Under the pieces are notes generated by a model that was given only the letters and a program-made list of their open reading frames with translations, had not been told where the DNA came from and made no database searches. 64,000 bases of DNA, taken from NCBI GenBank assembly GCA_964610385.1, contig CAZSXW010000003.1:124001-188000 (forward strand). The letters are read 5' to 3'. The translations under genes were made by a program, and so were the position numbers. Positions 38,086-46,910 of this stretch are shown piece after piece (position 1 is the stretch's first letter; each line of letters begins with the position of its first letter). The stretch comes from CAZBSE01 sp964610385 (GTDB lineage Bacteria; Actinomycetota; Humimicrobiia; Humimicrobiales; Humimicrobiaceae).

Positions 38086-39432
38086 ATGGCTAAAAATAAA
38101 AATAAACTTGATTATTCTGCAAGTGAAATAGCAGTCGATATTAGATCGGTGTCAAAAAAATTCAGGATTCATCATGAGAAGATCCCCAGCCTTAAGAATA
38201 CCATACTCAAGCTGAGGCGTACCACTTACGAGGAGTTTTTAGCTCTTGATGACGTGTCTTTTTCCGTAAGGCATGGAGAAACGGTCGGCATAATAGGACC
38301 TAACGGTTCCGGGAAGAGCACACTTTTAAAGCTTATTTCTAAAATAATCCTGCCTACCACGGGAAAGGTAGTGGTAAACGGCTCTATGTCTGCTCTTCTG
38401 GAACTGGGTGCGGGATTTCACCCCGATCTTACCGGCAGGGAAAATATTTATATCAATGCTTCCATACTGGGCATGAGAAAAAGGGATGTAGACAGGAAGC
38501 TGGGTGATATCATAAGCTTTTCAGGACTGGAGAGATTTATAGACACACCAGTGAAGAATTATTCATCAGGTATGTATATGAGGCTTGGTTTTTCTGTGGC
38601 CATCAATGTAAATCCGGATATCCTTCTTGTCGATGAAGTACTGGCAGTGGGCGATCAGGCATTCCAGTCCAAGTGCTATAAGGTCATATATGATTTTATG
38701 AAAAGGGGAAAGACTATAATCATCGTCTCGCATGATCTTGATACTATTTCGGATCTCTGCAGTAAGGTAGTATTCCTGAGAGACGGAAAGATAATAGATA
38801 TAGGAAAACCTTTAAATATTGTTACCGAATACAGGGCCTATATCGAAGAACTGGATAAGAAGAGGATAATCGAGCAGCAAAAGGCGGAGAGAAGAAAGAT
38901 ATTTAAAACGGTGATCGAGGGCAGAGAGAGGATAATCGACGGTGAAGAAATAAGCAGGCTTTCAGGCCTTGGAGTAGGCGGGGAAGCCATTAATAGATTT
39001 GGAAGCGGAGATGCAGAGATCCAGGATATACAGCTGCAGGACAGGAAGGGTAAAGAAATAGATTTCTATAAGTTTGGCGATGATGTAAAGATAGTCTATG
39101 AAGTGCTGTTTAAAAAAAAGGTCAGGGAGCCGATATTTGGTATCAGACTGACTGATCACAAAGGAAATATCATTTACGGGACTAATACCAGATTAAAAAA
39201 GATAGATACCGGAAATTTTAAAAAAGGTGATAGGATAAGAGTCGCTTTCTGCTTTAAAATCAATCTGATCGGAGGGGAATATTCGGTTTCGCCTGCAGTT
39301 GGTTATAACGATAACAAGACTTACTGCGACTGGGTAAATGACATGTTTGCAGTAAATGTGATACACAGGAATATAGCCGAGGGGCTGGCTGACCTGGATT
39401 CTGAGATAAGTTTAAATAGGTTAAATTCCTGA
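38086..39432 (+). CDS. wzt: ABC exporter ATPase with C-terminal carbohydrate-binding domain
   Basis: I use the ATG at 38086, 448 residues, preceded by AAAAGGA at 38072-38078; the open frame reaches back to 38032 but that would overlap wzm by 44 bp. The nucleotide-binding domain has Walker A GPNGSGKST (71-79), signature YSSGM (159-163), Walker B ILLVDEVLAVGD (179-190) and the IVSHD switch histidine. Residues about 300-440 are a Wzt_C-type beta-sandwich (FGIRLTDHKGNIIYGTNT, GEYSVSPAVGY) that recognises the chain terminus or repeat before export. It is the last gene of this + strand run, with 11 bp to the convergent gene. Confidence 0.94.
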   Translation: MAKNKNKLDYSASEIAVDIRSVSKKFRIHHEKIPSLKNTILKLRRTTYEEFLALDDVSFSVRHGETVGIIGPNGSGKSTLLKLISKIILPTTGKVVVNGSMSALLELGAGFHPDLTGRENIYINASILGMRKRDVDRKLGDIISFSGLERFIDTPVKNYSSGMYMRLGFSVAINVNPDILLVDEVLAVGDQAFQSKCYKVIYDFMKRGKTIIIVSHDLDTISDLCSKVVFLRDGKIIDIGKPLNIVTEYRAYIEELDKKRIIEQQKAERRKIFKTVIEGRERIIDGEEISRLSGLGVGGEAINRFGSGDAEIQDIQLQDRKGKEIDFYKFGDDVKIVYEVLFKKKVREPIFGIRLTDHKGNIIYGTNTRLKKIDTGNFKKGDRIRVAFCFKINLIGGEYSVSPAVGYNDNKTYCDWVNDMFAVNVIHRNIAEGLADLDSEISLNRLNS

Positions 39433-39443
39433 GAAATTTTATT

Positions 39444-40613
39444 TTATTGGATGGCCTTATAGTAGATATTTAAAGTTTTTCCCGCAGTTTCCGACCAGCT
39501 GAACCGGTTTGATCTGGTGATAGATTTCTTCTTCAGTATGCTTCTTATTTCCCTATTATTGAGGACATATAGTATCTGTTTCTCCATTCCTGCATCGTTT
39601 CCGGAAGGTACGAGTATACCCGAATCCCCTATCACTTCCTTCAAAGAGGAGTTATCAAATGCCACTACAGGAAGCCCGCAGCTCATTGCTTCCAGTGGAG
39701 GGAGACCAAAACCTTCAAAAAGTGAAGAGTAGACAAATAGTTCAGCCTGGTTGTATATCTGCACAAGGTCTGAATCAGGGATTCTTCCAATAAATAGGAT
39801 ATCTTCTCTAAATGGACTGCTGTCCCTCTCCCTGTAGGTGGCTTCGCTTTTCCATCCCGTTCTTCCGGCTATTACCAGCTGGTAATCAAAGCTTTCTTTT
39901 TTTTGTCTGAGGTTATTGAAAGCTTTGATCAGTGTTATAAAATTTTTTCTGGGTTCGATGGTACCAACGGAGAGTATATATTTTTTAGTAATCCTATATT
40001 TTTTTGGTATATTTTTATTTATTTCATCGGGGACTAAATTTTTAAATATTTTATCCGCAGCCAGATAAACTATATCTACTTTACCGGGATTTATCTTAAA
40101 GAATTTTACAATATCATTTTTAGTACTTTGTGAATCAGCAATTATCTTCTTTGAGGTATGTGCGTTTCTCCTTACATCTCTGGTATATTTTTTTATAAAC
40201 CAGTCAAAATTGAATTCCGGAAACCTTATGAAAGACAGATCATGTATGGTAAGGATTATATTCCTGCTTAAGGTTGGTGGGATTAGGTAGTCGGGGCAGT
40301 GAAGCATATCGGCTTTAAAACCCATAAATTCAAGGGGAGGAAACCTGAGCCTGTCCCAGAGGGCAAGTTTTTTTTTGGAAGTCTTATATAACTTCAATTC
40401 AATACTGCTGCTATTGAAGGATTTTTTTATATCGTATACATGACTGATATGTTTTTCTGTAATGTACCTTCCGGTAAGAACATAAGTATTTTTTTTATCG
40501 ATTTTAAGCAGGTTTTTTAAAAGGTTTAGTATATACCTTCCAGCACCGATATCCGGACCGTGGTTCAGAAGGGTTGATATATCAATTCCGATTCTTAAAA
40601 TTTTATCCGTCAT
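39444..40613 (-). CDS. Glycosyltransferase family 4
   Basis: A 389-residue GT-B enzyme. N-terminal part: IDISTLLNHGPDIGAGRYILNLL (about 9-31), LTIHDLSFIRFPEF and KIIADSQSTKNDIVKFF. C-terminal part: LSVGTIEPRKNFITLIKAF (about 213-231), FIGRIPDSDLVQIYNQAELFVYSS and the donor loop EGFGLPPLEAMSCGLPVVAFD. The pattern is that of mannosyltransferase-like GT4 proteins often found in O-antigen loci. The start ATG overlaps the upstream stop in ATGA (40610-40613), so it is translationally coupled to the fusion gene before it. Confidence 0.9.
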   Translation of the reverse strand: MTDKILRIGIDISTLLNHGPDIGAGRYILNLLKNLLKIDKKNTYVLTGRYITEKHISHVYDIKKSFNSSSIELKLYKTSKKKLALWDRLRFPPLEFMGFKADMLHCPDYLIPPTLSRNIILTIHDLSFIRFPEFNFDWFIKKYTRDVRRNAHTSKKIIADSQSTKNDIVKFFKINPGKVDIVYLAADKIFKNLVPDEINKNIPKKYRITKKYILSVGTIEPRKNFITLIKAFNNLRQKKESFDYQLVIAGRTGWKSEATYRERDSSPFREDILFIGRIPDSDLVQIYNQAELFVYSSLFEGFGLPPLEAMSCGLPVVAFDNSSLKEVIGDSGILVPSGNDAGMEKQILYVLNNREIRSILKKKSITRSNRFSWSETAGKTLNIYYKAIQ

Positions 40614-42976
40614 TGTAGCTTATCTATAAATTTATGGACTGAGGTGGGTTCATAATCCAGTTTACTGTGAAGAATATTTTTGAACATACCGGTCTCTGTC
40701 TTAAACTTGGTATCTTTAAGGTCCATAAGGTAGTTGACATATACTGAATATCTTTCGTTTCCCAGAATCGCAAATAGCCTGCAATAGGACTGGTAAAGAT
40801 TGTCAATGGAATAAACAGGTTCATTTTTTACCACATCAAAAAATACTTTTTCGCCCCAGCTGTATTTAATGATATCGGTATCGAATATCTGTCTCGAAAA
40901 CTGGATAAACTGTCTTTTGTTCTTGAGGTATCTTAAACTTTTTTTATAATCTCTTATTATTTTTTTGGCAGTTTCCTTGAGATTGACATCCTTTAAATTC
41001 TTTTTCTGGATACCTATCTCGTTTGAGATGATCCTATCAAGGTTATGTGATTCTGCATTTTTATAAGCTGTTTTTAAAAGGTTCAGTTTTTGGTAGTAGT
41101 ATTTCGTCTGGAAAGCAGTAGCTTCGTCCCTGAAACTGTATGCATACCTGTGATAGCAGATGGCGGAGGGGCAGGATCTGAATTTATATCCGTGAAGATT
41201 TGCCCTGTAGCAAAAATCCACATCTTCGTAAAATAAGAAAAAAGTAGGGTCGATCAGTCCCACCTTGTTTTCGAGGAAAGCATCGCGCTTTATCATACAT
41301 GATACAAAAGATACCCCAAAAACGTCTTCTGGTCTGTTATACTGGCTCAAATCTAACTGCCCCAGCCCGTAATGGCCAATATAAAAGTTTTCATCGACGT
41401 AAATCCCCGTGCCTTCCAGAAAATCCCTTTGATAATAAAGTTTGATTTTTGGAGATGTACCTATGTAGGTGCTTTCAAGACTACTGATGTAGTTTACCAT
41501 TTGTTCTATTGCGTCGTGATTGTATATCAAGTCAAAATTTGAGATCAAGACCAGATCTGAATCAGCATATTTAAGGGCCTGGTTTATGGCTTCTCCCAGG
41601 CCAAGATTCTTTTTGGAATATATTACTTTTATATTTTTAAATTCTCTTTTTATATCCTCAAGAACATTGATGGTAGAGTTATTATCAAAAATAATGATGT
41701 CTATATTCTTGAATGTCTGATTCTTGATGGAATTCAGGCATTCTTTCAGTACCGGATAGCTTGAGTTGTAGTTGACGATTATCACGGACACGTCTTTGGC
41801 TAAAAGCGGTCTATACATGTCAAATGCCGGCTTTGCTTTTATATCCGATTCGGAAAGATCGAGCATTCTTTTGATTATGCTGTGATATTTTTTGACACTG
41901 TTATCCCAGGTGAATTTTTCTGAATATTTTAGAGCATTTGTTCCCATTTTTTTTCTCAGCCCGGCATCTTTCACAAGTATTTCCAGTTTTTTTATGAAAT
42001 CACTCCGGCTCTTTACTATAAATCCGGTCTTTCCATTTTTAGAGATTTCCGAATGGGCGCCAATATCATAACAAAGGGTCGGTCGCTGGAAACTATGAGC
42101 TTCTGCAATGGGTAGATCAAATCCTTCCCATTTAGAGCAGGTAGCATAAATGTCACAGGATTTGTAGATTAAAGGCATGAGTTCTTCGGGAGCATTGCTT
42201 ATAGATAATATACCCTGATTTCTTAGTAATTCTTCATCATTCTTGGTACCGTATCCTACTGCTAAAAGTTTTACATTTTTTTGTCTGGTTGAGATGTCTT
42301 TGTATATGTCCATAAGCTCTGATAATCCCTTATAGGGTTGATTGGTAAGGTTAAGTCTACCGACAAATAAGAGCAGCACGTCTTCAGGATTTACCTCTAT
42401 CTCTTTTCTAAAGTCATTTATTTCTTCCCTTCTGATCGTTTTCTGCTGATAGTGGTCACATCCGTTGTAGATAAAGTCAGCTTTTTCCTGTAAATTTTTA
42501 GGAAGGCAGTTTAGTAAATATCTTGACACGGTAACAATTTTATTCGCTTTCTTGAAGTATGAGATATTCTGGCTTAACTCCATATATTTATATCTCAACC
42601 TTCTTTTCAATGAGAAGCCGCTGGCCGATATTATCCCGTGATCGACTACCAGTGCCGGCTTGCTTAATGCAGGTATTAAACTATAAAAAGGGAATGACTG
42701 TATGATAAAAAGATCGATATCTTTGCTGTTGAGGTAAGGGACCAGTTTTCTTATCCTTCGCTCGTAGACAATGGGATTTGCATCGGGTTTGAAATAATGC
42801 AGCTTCTCTATAGTATAGGATTTTCGATTTATGAAAGTCTCATCAAAATAATTACAGTAAACCCTGCAGTCGTAACCTATCTTTGCCAGTCCATCTGCCA
42901 GTCTGTCTACTACCAGGTCAACACCGTGGCCTTTTATCATCCGGTCAGTTATAAAAGCTATGTTTACCCGTCTCAC
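40610..42976 (-). CDS. Bifunctional glycosyltransferase: GT4 domain followed by GT2 domain
   Basis: A 788-residue fusion. Residues 1 to about 380 are a GT4 with GHGVDLVVDRLADGLAKIG near the start, LLLFVGRLNLTNQPYKGL, ALMPLIYKSCDIYATCS and the donor site EGFDLPIAEAHSFQRPTLCYD. Residues about 400-640 are a GT2 (GT-A) with SVIIVNYNSSYPVLKECLNSI, FDNNST, the NFDLIY metal motif and FYEDVDFCYRANLHGY. The last 140 residues are charged and helical with no match I recognise. It probably makes two successive linkages in one repeat. The divergent gene at 43240 has the same two domains in reverse order. Confidence 0.88.
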   Translation of the reverse strand: MRRVNIAFITDRMIKGHGVDLVVDRLADGLAKIGYDCRVYCNYFDETFINRKSYTIEKLHYFKPDANPIVYERRIRKLVPYLNSKDIDLFIIQSFPFYSLIPALSKPALVVDHGIISASGFSLKRRLRYKYMELSQNISYFKKANKIVTVSRYLLNCLPKNLQEKADFIYNGCDHYQQKTIRREEINDFRKEIEVNPEDVLLLFVGRLNLTNQPYKGLSELMDIYKDISTRQKNVKLLAVGYGTKNDEELLRNQGILSISNAPEELMPLIYKSCDIYATCSKWEGFDLPIAEAHSFQRPTLCYDIGAHSEISKNGKTGFIVKSRSDFIKKLEILVKDAGLRKKMGTNALKYSEKFTWDNSVKKYHSIIKRMLDLSESDIKAKPAFDMYRPLLAKDVSVIIVNYNSSYPVLKECLNSIKNQTFKNIDIIIFDNNSTINVLEDIKREFKNIKVIYSKKNLGLGEAINQALKYADSDLVLISNFDLIYNHDAIEQMVNYISSLESTYIGTSPKIKLYYQRDFLEGTGIYVDENFYIGHYGLGQLDLSQYNRPEDVFGVSFVSCMIKRDAFLENKVGLIDPTFFLFYEDVDFCYRANLHGYKFRSCPSAICYHRYAYSFRDEATAFQTKYYYQKLNLLKTAYKNAESHNLDRIISNEIGIQKKNLKDVNLKETAKKIIRDYKKSLRYLKNKRQFIQFSRQIFDTDIIKYSWGEKVFFDVVKNEPVYSIDNLYQSYCRLFAILGNERYSVYVNYLMDLKDTKFKTETGMFKNILHSKLDYEPTSVHKFIDKLQ

Positions 42977-43074
42977 GTTTTATGACTTTTTTATACTTTG
43001 TGATAAATATGGTTTTAGAGCTTAAAATTATAAATTAAATTTTATCATTATATCGATTATAAAGGAAAATATTT

Positions 43075-43164
43075 ATGAGCAAAATAGACAGCATGCCCCA
43101 TTTTGATTGTTTAAATCATGATATGAATTGTGGCCTGTCCTGCCGGTGGACATATTCTATGTAA
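43075..43164 (+). CDS. Possible 29-residue cysteine-containing small protein
   Basis: ATG at 43075 follows AAAGGA at 43061-43066 with 8 bases between, and the frame runs 29 codons to TAA at 43162-43164. The peptide begins MSKIDSMPHFDC, then has NCGLSC and ends in TYSM; it has three cysteines, two histidines and no hydrophobic helix. It lies alone in the 263-bp divergent gap before the GT2-GT4 gene. I do not recognise it. A short frame with a good ribosome site may still arise by chance. Confidence 0.25.
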   Translation: MSKIDSMPHFDCLNHDMNCGLSCRWTYSM

Positions 43165-43239
43165 AAAAATAGATTGTCTGTTATAATTTACTCTAATCTA
43201 TCTAATATTTTGGAATTTAGTTTTAGGAGATTAACTTTT

Positions 43240-45747
43240 ATGGAAGATGTTCTTACTTCCCCCATGATTTCAGTAGCGATTGTCAATCTTAACGGAGAGA
43301 AATATTTAAAGGAGTGTCTTGACAGCTTAAGGGAATTGAATTACCCACAGGATAAACTGGAGATTATAGTGGTAGATAATGGTTCAAGTGATGGATCTCT
43401 GGTTTTAATAAGGCAGAACTATCCCAGAGTTAAAATAGTAGAAAATAGTAAAAATATGGGTTTCGCTTATGCGAATAATCAGGCTGCAAAAGCTGCCGGA
43501 GGTGAATATATAGCTTTTTTAAACAATGATACCAGAGTTGATAATAACTGGTTGATTGAACTTCTAAAGCCTATCTATAAGGATAAAGAGATTGTAGCGT
43601 CAGGTTCGAAAGTCCTTTCCATAGATGGAAAGAAAATCGATTTTGTAGGAGGGATGATAAATTTTGAAGGGAAGGGTTTCCAGATTGATTACGGCACACC
43701 GGTGGAAAAAGACAATTATGACAGTTATATGTTTCTCCCCTTTGTGAACGGCGGCTCAATGATGGTAAACAGGAAAGTTTTTCTTGATGTCGGTGGTTTT
43801 GATCAGGATTTTTTTGCTTATTATGAAGATGTTGATTTAGGCTGGAGGCTCTGGGTGCTGGGTTATAAAGTCGTATTTGCTCCCAAATCTATTGTCTATC
43901 ATCATCATCACGGGACTTCAAAAGCTTTCAGTGAGGATAGGCTTAGATTTTTAAAAGAAAGAAATTCTCTTTATTCTGTTTTTAAAAATTATGATGACAG
44001 TAATCTAGCAAAAGTGATCTCTGGTTCTCTGGCAAATATTTTTAACCGTATCTTTACGGATTTTAAATTTGATTACAAGAGCTATTATGACCTTAGTTCC
44101 GGTGCCGATAAACATAAAAAAATCACCCCGCAGGTAATAAAGGATGAACACTTAAGTTCACTTATGGCTGTAAGGAACTTTCTGGATGAACTGCCGGAGC
44201 TTACCAGGAAAAGGAAGAAAATACAGGAAAAAAGGAAAAGGGATGATAAGGCAATCTTTTCTTATTTCAAAGGGCAGTTCCTGGCAGTTTCACCTGACAG
44301 GGATTACCAGGAAAAACAAATAAATCTTTTAAAATCCCTGGGTATCTATGAAATTTTTAAAAAAGAAATAAAGAGAAAGCTCGTCATAGTGTCAAGTGAA
44401 GTCGTCTCCGGGGAGATGGCCGGACCGGCAATAAGGGTGTGGAATTTTGCTCAGGTCTTATCCCAGTATATGGAAGTTATTTTAGCTGTTCCCAATAAAG
44501 TCAATCTGCCGGAACAGAATTTTAAAGTAATTCAGTTTGAGAGTGACGGCCAGTTAAAAGGGATTATTGATCAGGCTGATATAATACTCAGCGGTGGAAT
44601 GGCTTTTGCTAAATACAGGAGCATAAAAGATTCGGGAAAGTATTTGATAATAGATATTTATGACCCTTACAATCTGGCCACACTTGCCGAATACAGATCC
44701 GAGCCTATAAAAGAGAGGCTGGAAATACATAAATCCATACACAATATTTTCAATGAGCAATTTTACTATGGAGATTTCTTTATATGTGCTTCAGAGAGGC
44801 AGAGGGATTTCTGGCTTGGTATGCTGGCCGCATTAAACCGGGTCAATCCGCACTCCTACAATCAGGATCCTACTCTGAAAAAAATGATTGACGTAGTCCC
44901 GTTTGGACTTCCATCCGCAAAGCCTGTTCATACCATAAGTGTATTAAAAGATAAAGTAAACGGGATAAGCAAGGATGATTTTGTGATAATCTGGGGTGGG
45001 GGTATCTATAACTGGTTTGATCCGCTGACCCTGGTCAAGGCAATGGCGGAAATAGCAGGGGCAAGAGATGACATTAAATTGTTTTTTATGGGTGTAAAAC
45101 ATCCGAATCCTGAAGTCAGGGAGTTGCAGCTTGTAAATGATACTGTTAATCTTGCCAAGAAATTAAATGTATATGATAAAAATGTCTTTTTTAACTATGG
45201 ATGGGTCGACTATGATAAAAGGCAGAATTATCTGATAGAATCAGATGCTGGAGTGATAACTCACCCTGAACATATTGAGACCAGATTTTCGTTTAGGACC
45301 AGAATACTGGATTACCTCTGGGCAGGTCTGCCGGTAATTTCAACAAGAGGTGATTACCTTAGCGATCTTGTCGAAAGAAAAGGTCTAGGTATGACTGCAG
45401 GAGACGGTGATGTACAGGGAATCGTCAATGCTGTTACAAAGCTTGCTGACGACAAACGATTTTACCAGCAGTGTGTAGAAAATATAGAGAGAATAGCAGA
45501 AGATTATACCTGGGAAAAAGTATGCCGGCCAATAATAGATTTTTGCCGTGATCCAGTTTCAAGTGCCCTGAGAGATAGAAAATCCGATAATACAGGCAGT
45601 AACGGAAGCGATGATTTATCTGCAAAAAAAATCAAAGCATCAGGAAAGAGCAGGCCTTATCTTATGAAGAGGTTTTTTTATCACTTCTTTAAAAGCGGCC
45701 CCAGGAAGACTTCGAGATTTTTGCTTAACTATCTAAAAGGCAGATAG
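43240..45747 (+). CDS. Bifunctional glycosyltransferase: GT2 domain followed by GT4 domain
   Basis: I start at ATG 43240, after TTTTAGGAG, giving 835 residues; a TTG at 43174 would add 22 residues with no ribosome site. Residues about 8-290 are a rhamnosyltransferase-like GT2: SVAIVNLNGEKYLKECLDSL, VVDNGSSDGSL, the FLNNDTRVD metal motif and FFAYYEDVDLGWRLWVLGY. A charged linker (about 300-390) precedes a GT4-like domain with MAGPAIRVWNFAQVL, VIIWGGGIYNWFDPLTLVKA and HIETRFSFRTRILDYLWAGLPVIST. The order is opposite to the gene at 40610. It probably makes two linkages of the same polymer. Confidence 0.86.
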   Translation: MEDVLTSPMISVAIVNLNGEKYLKECLDSLRELNYPQDKLEIIVVDNGSSDGSLVLIRQNYPRVKIVENSKNMGFAYANNQAAKAAGGEYIAFLNNDTRVDNNWLIELLKPIYKDKEIVASGSKVLSIDGKKIDFVGGMINFEGKGFQIDYGTPVEKDNYDSYMFLPFVNGGSMMVNRKVFLDVGGFDQDFFAYYEDVDLGWRLWVLGYKVVFAPKSIVYHHHHGTSKAFSEDRLRFLKERNSLYSVFKNYDDSNLAKVISGSLANIFNRIFTDFKFDYKSYYDLSSGADKHKKITPQVIKDEHLSSLMAVRNFLDELPELTRKRKKIQEKRKRDDKAIFSYFKGQFLAVSPDRDYQEKQINLLKSLGIYEIFKKEIKRKLVIVSSEVVSGEMAGPAIRVWNFAQVLSQYMEVILAVPNKVNLPEQNFKVIQFESDGQLKGIIDQADIILSGGMAFAKYRSIKDSGKYLIIDIYDPYNLATLAEYRSEPIKERLEIHKSIHNIFNEQFYYGDFFICASERQRDFWLGMLAALNRVNPHSYNQDPTLKKMIDVVPFGLPSAKPVHTISVLKDKVNGISKDDFVIIWGGGIYNWFDPLTLVKAMAEIAGARDDIKLFFMGVKHPNPEVRELQLVNDTVNLAKKLNVYDKNVFFNYGWVDYDKRQNYLIESDAGVITHPEHIETRFSFRTRILDYLWAGLPVISTRGDYLSDLVERKGLGMTAGDGDVQGIVNAVTKLADDKRFYQQCVENIERIAEDYTWEKVCRPIIDFCRDPVSSALRDRKSDNTGSNGSDDLSAKKIKASGKSRPYLMKRFFYHFFKSGPRKTSRFLLNYLKGR

Positions 45748-45805
45748 ATAGTAAATAAAAATATTCTTGAGATAAATATAGGAAATACAGATATATGAAA
45801 TAGTT

Positions 45806-46882
45806 ATGAATTCAAAAGACCGGGATACAAAGCCGAATAAAAAGAAGCTCATCCTAAGGATTATAAATATTGTTATTGTGGTAGGTTTTGGAGCATTTCT
45901 GGTTTATTATCTTCTGGGTAAAATAAGCGTTGGACAGATAAGGGATGCCATTACAGGAGTGGATAAGCCTTTTCTTATAATAGCCCTGGTAATATTGGCG
46001 GTAAGCATTTTTATCAGGACATACCGTAAGAATATACTGGTGGGGTCCAAAAGGATCAGCATGGCGGATATGTTTCTGGTAGTTCTTATCAGGAACGCTT
46101 TTAATATGGTGCTTCCCGCGAGAACCGGTGAATTATCCTACGTGTATGTACTGCAGAGAAAATTCAAATTCCCTCTTGAAATCGGCGTATCCACTTTGAT
46201 AATAGTACTGGTATTCGATTTGGTGATTGTCTTTTCACTTATAGTGATTTCTGTTATCGTAGTCCTAATTAACAAATTTTCAGGCTCCTATCTGGCTGTT
46301 GTCCTTATAGCTGCAGCACTTCTTGTCGTTCTTCTTCTGGTTTTGTTTTATTTTTCAAGAGTAATCGGATTTTTACTTATGTTGATAGAAAAGATCCTGG
46401 CAAGATACAGGATAGGCAGGAATAAAGTAGTGCGGGCTGTTTATAAAAAAATGGTTGATATAAATAAAAATATTGAAATAATACAAAAAAGGAGAATATA
46501 CTGGAAAGTATATCTTTCTTCGATTGCAATAAGAGTTTTAAAATTCGGGTCATATTATATGATGATTTATGCCATATTAAAGCCGGAGGGATACGGTTTT
46601 AGAGAACTTAACTTCTGGATGATATTCCTGGCTGTAGTGGCCGCAGAAATATCTGCCGTACTTCCTACTCATGCTCTTGCGGGCTTTGGGACCTATGAAG
46701 GAGCTTTTTTATTGGTGCTTGGGATACTGGGATTTAAAATAACCGGGGTTGCATGGGAGGCAGTCGCTTTTGGTTATCATATAATCACACTATCGTTCAT
46801 CGTAGTTCTGGGATTTATAGCAGTTATTATATTGAGTATGCCGTTCTATAAAGTAAAAGAAAACAGTAAGGATCAATTGTAA
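45806..46882 (+). CDS. UPF0104 (LPG synthase membrane-domain) flippase-like protein, copy 2
   Basis: A 358-residue protein with about eight membrane helices after a short lysine-rich N-terminal tail. RNAFNMVLPARTGELSYVYVL (about 95-115) is the family's amphipathic segment, and PTHALAGFGTYEGAFLLVLGILG (about 290-312) its C-terminal block. It lacks the synthase domain. Proteins of this type accompany polyprenyl-linked sugar assembly and may flip the lipid carrier. It stands between a glycosyltransferase fusion and a GT87-like enzyme, so a transport role serving those is reasonable. It differs from the other three copies in having the ARTGE motif in place of P-x-x-x-G-D. Confidence 0.8.
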   Translation: MNSKDRDTKPNKKKLILRIINIVIVVGFGAFLVYYLLGKISVGQIRDAITGVDKPFLIIALVILAVSIFIRTYRKNILVGSKRISMADMFLVVLIRNAFNMVLPARTGELSYVYVLQRKFKFPLEIGVSTLIIVLVFDLVIVFSLIVISVIVVLINKFSGSYLAVVLIAAALLVVLLLVLFYFSRVIGFLLMLIEKILARYRIGRNKVVRAVYKKMVDINKNIEIIQKRRIYWKVYLSSIAIRVLKFGSYYMMIYAILKPEGYGFRELNFWMIFLAVVAAEISAVLPTHALAGFGTYEGAFLLVLGILGFKITGVAWEAVAFGYHIITLSFIVVLGFIAVIILSMPFYKVKENSKDQL

Positions 46883-46910
46883 AAAAGGACAGAATTATTC
46901 TTTAAAAGGG

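Noticed and set aside
39433..39443. Terminator between convergent wzt and GT4 genes
   Set aside because: Only 11 bp separate the stops, with no hairpin; the same holds at 28057-28058 and for the 24-bp overlap at 23180-23203.
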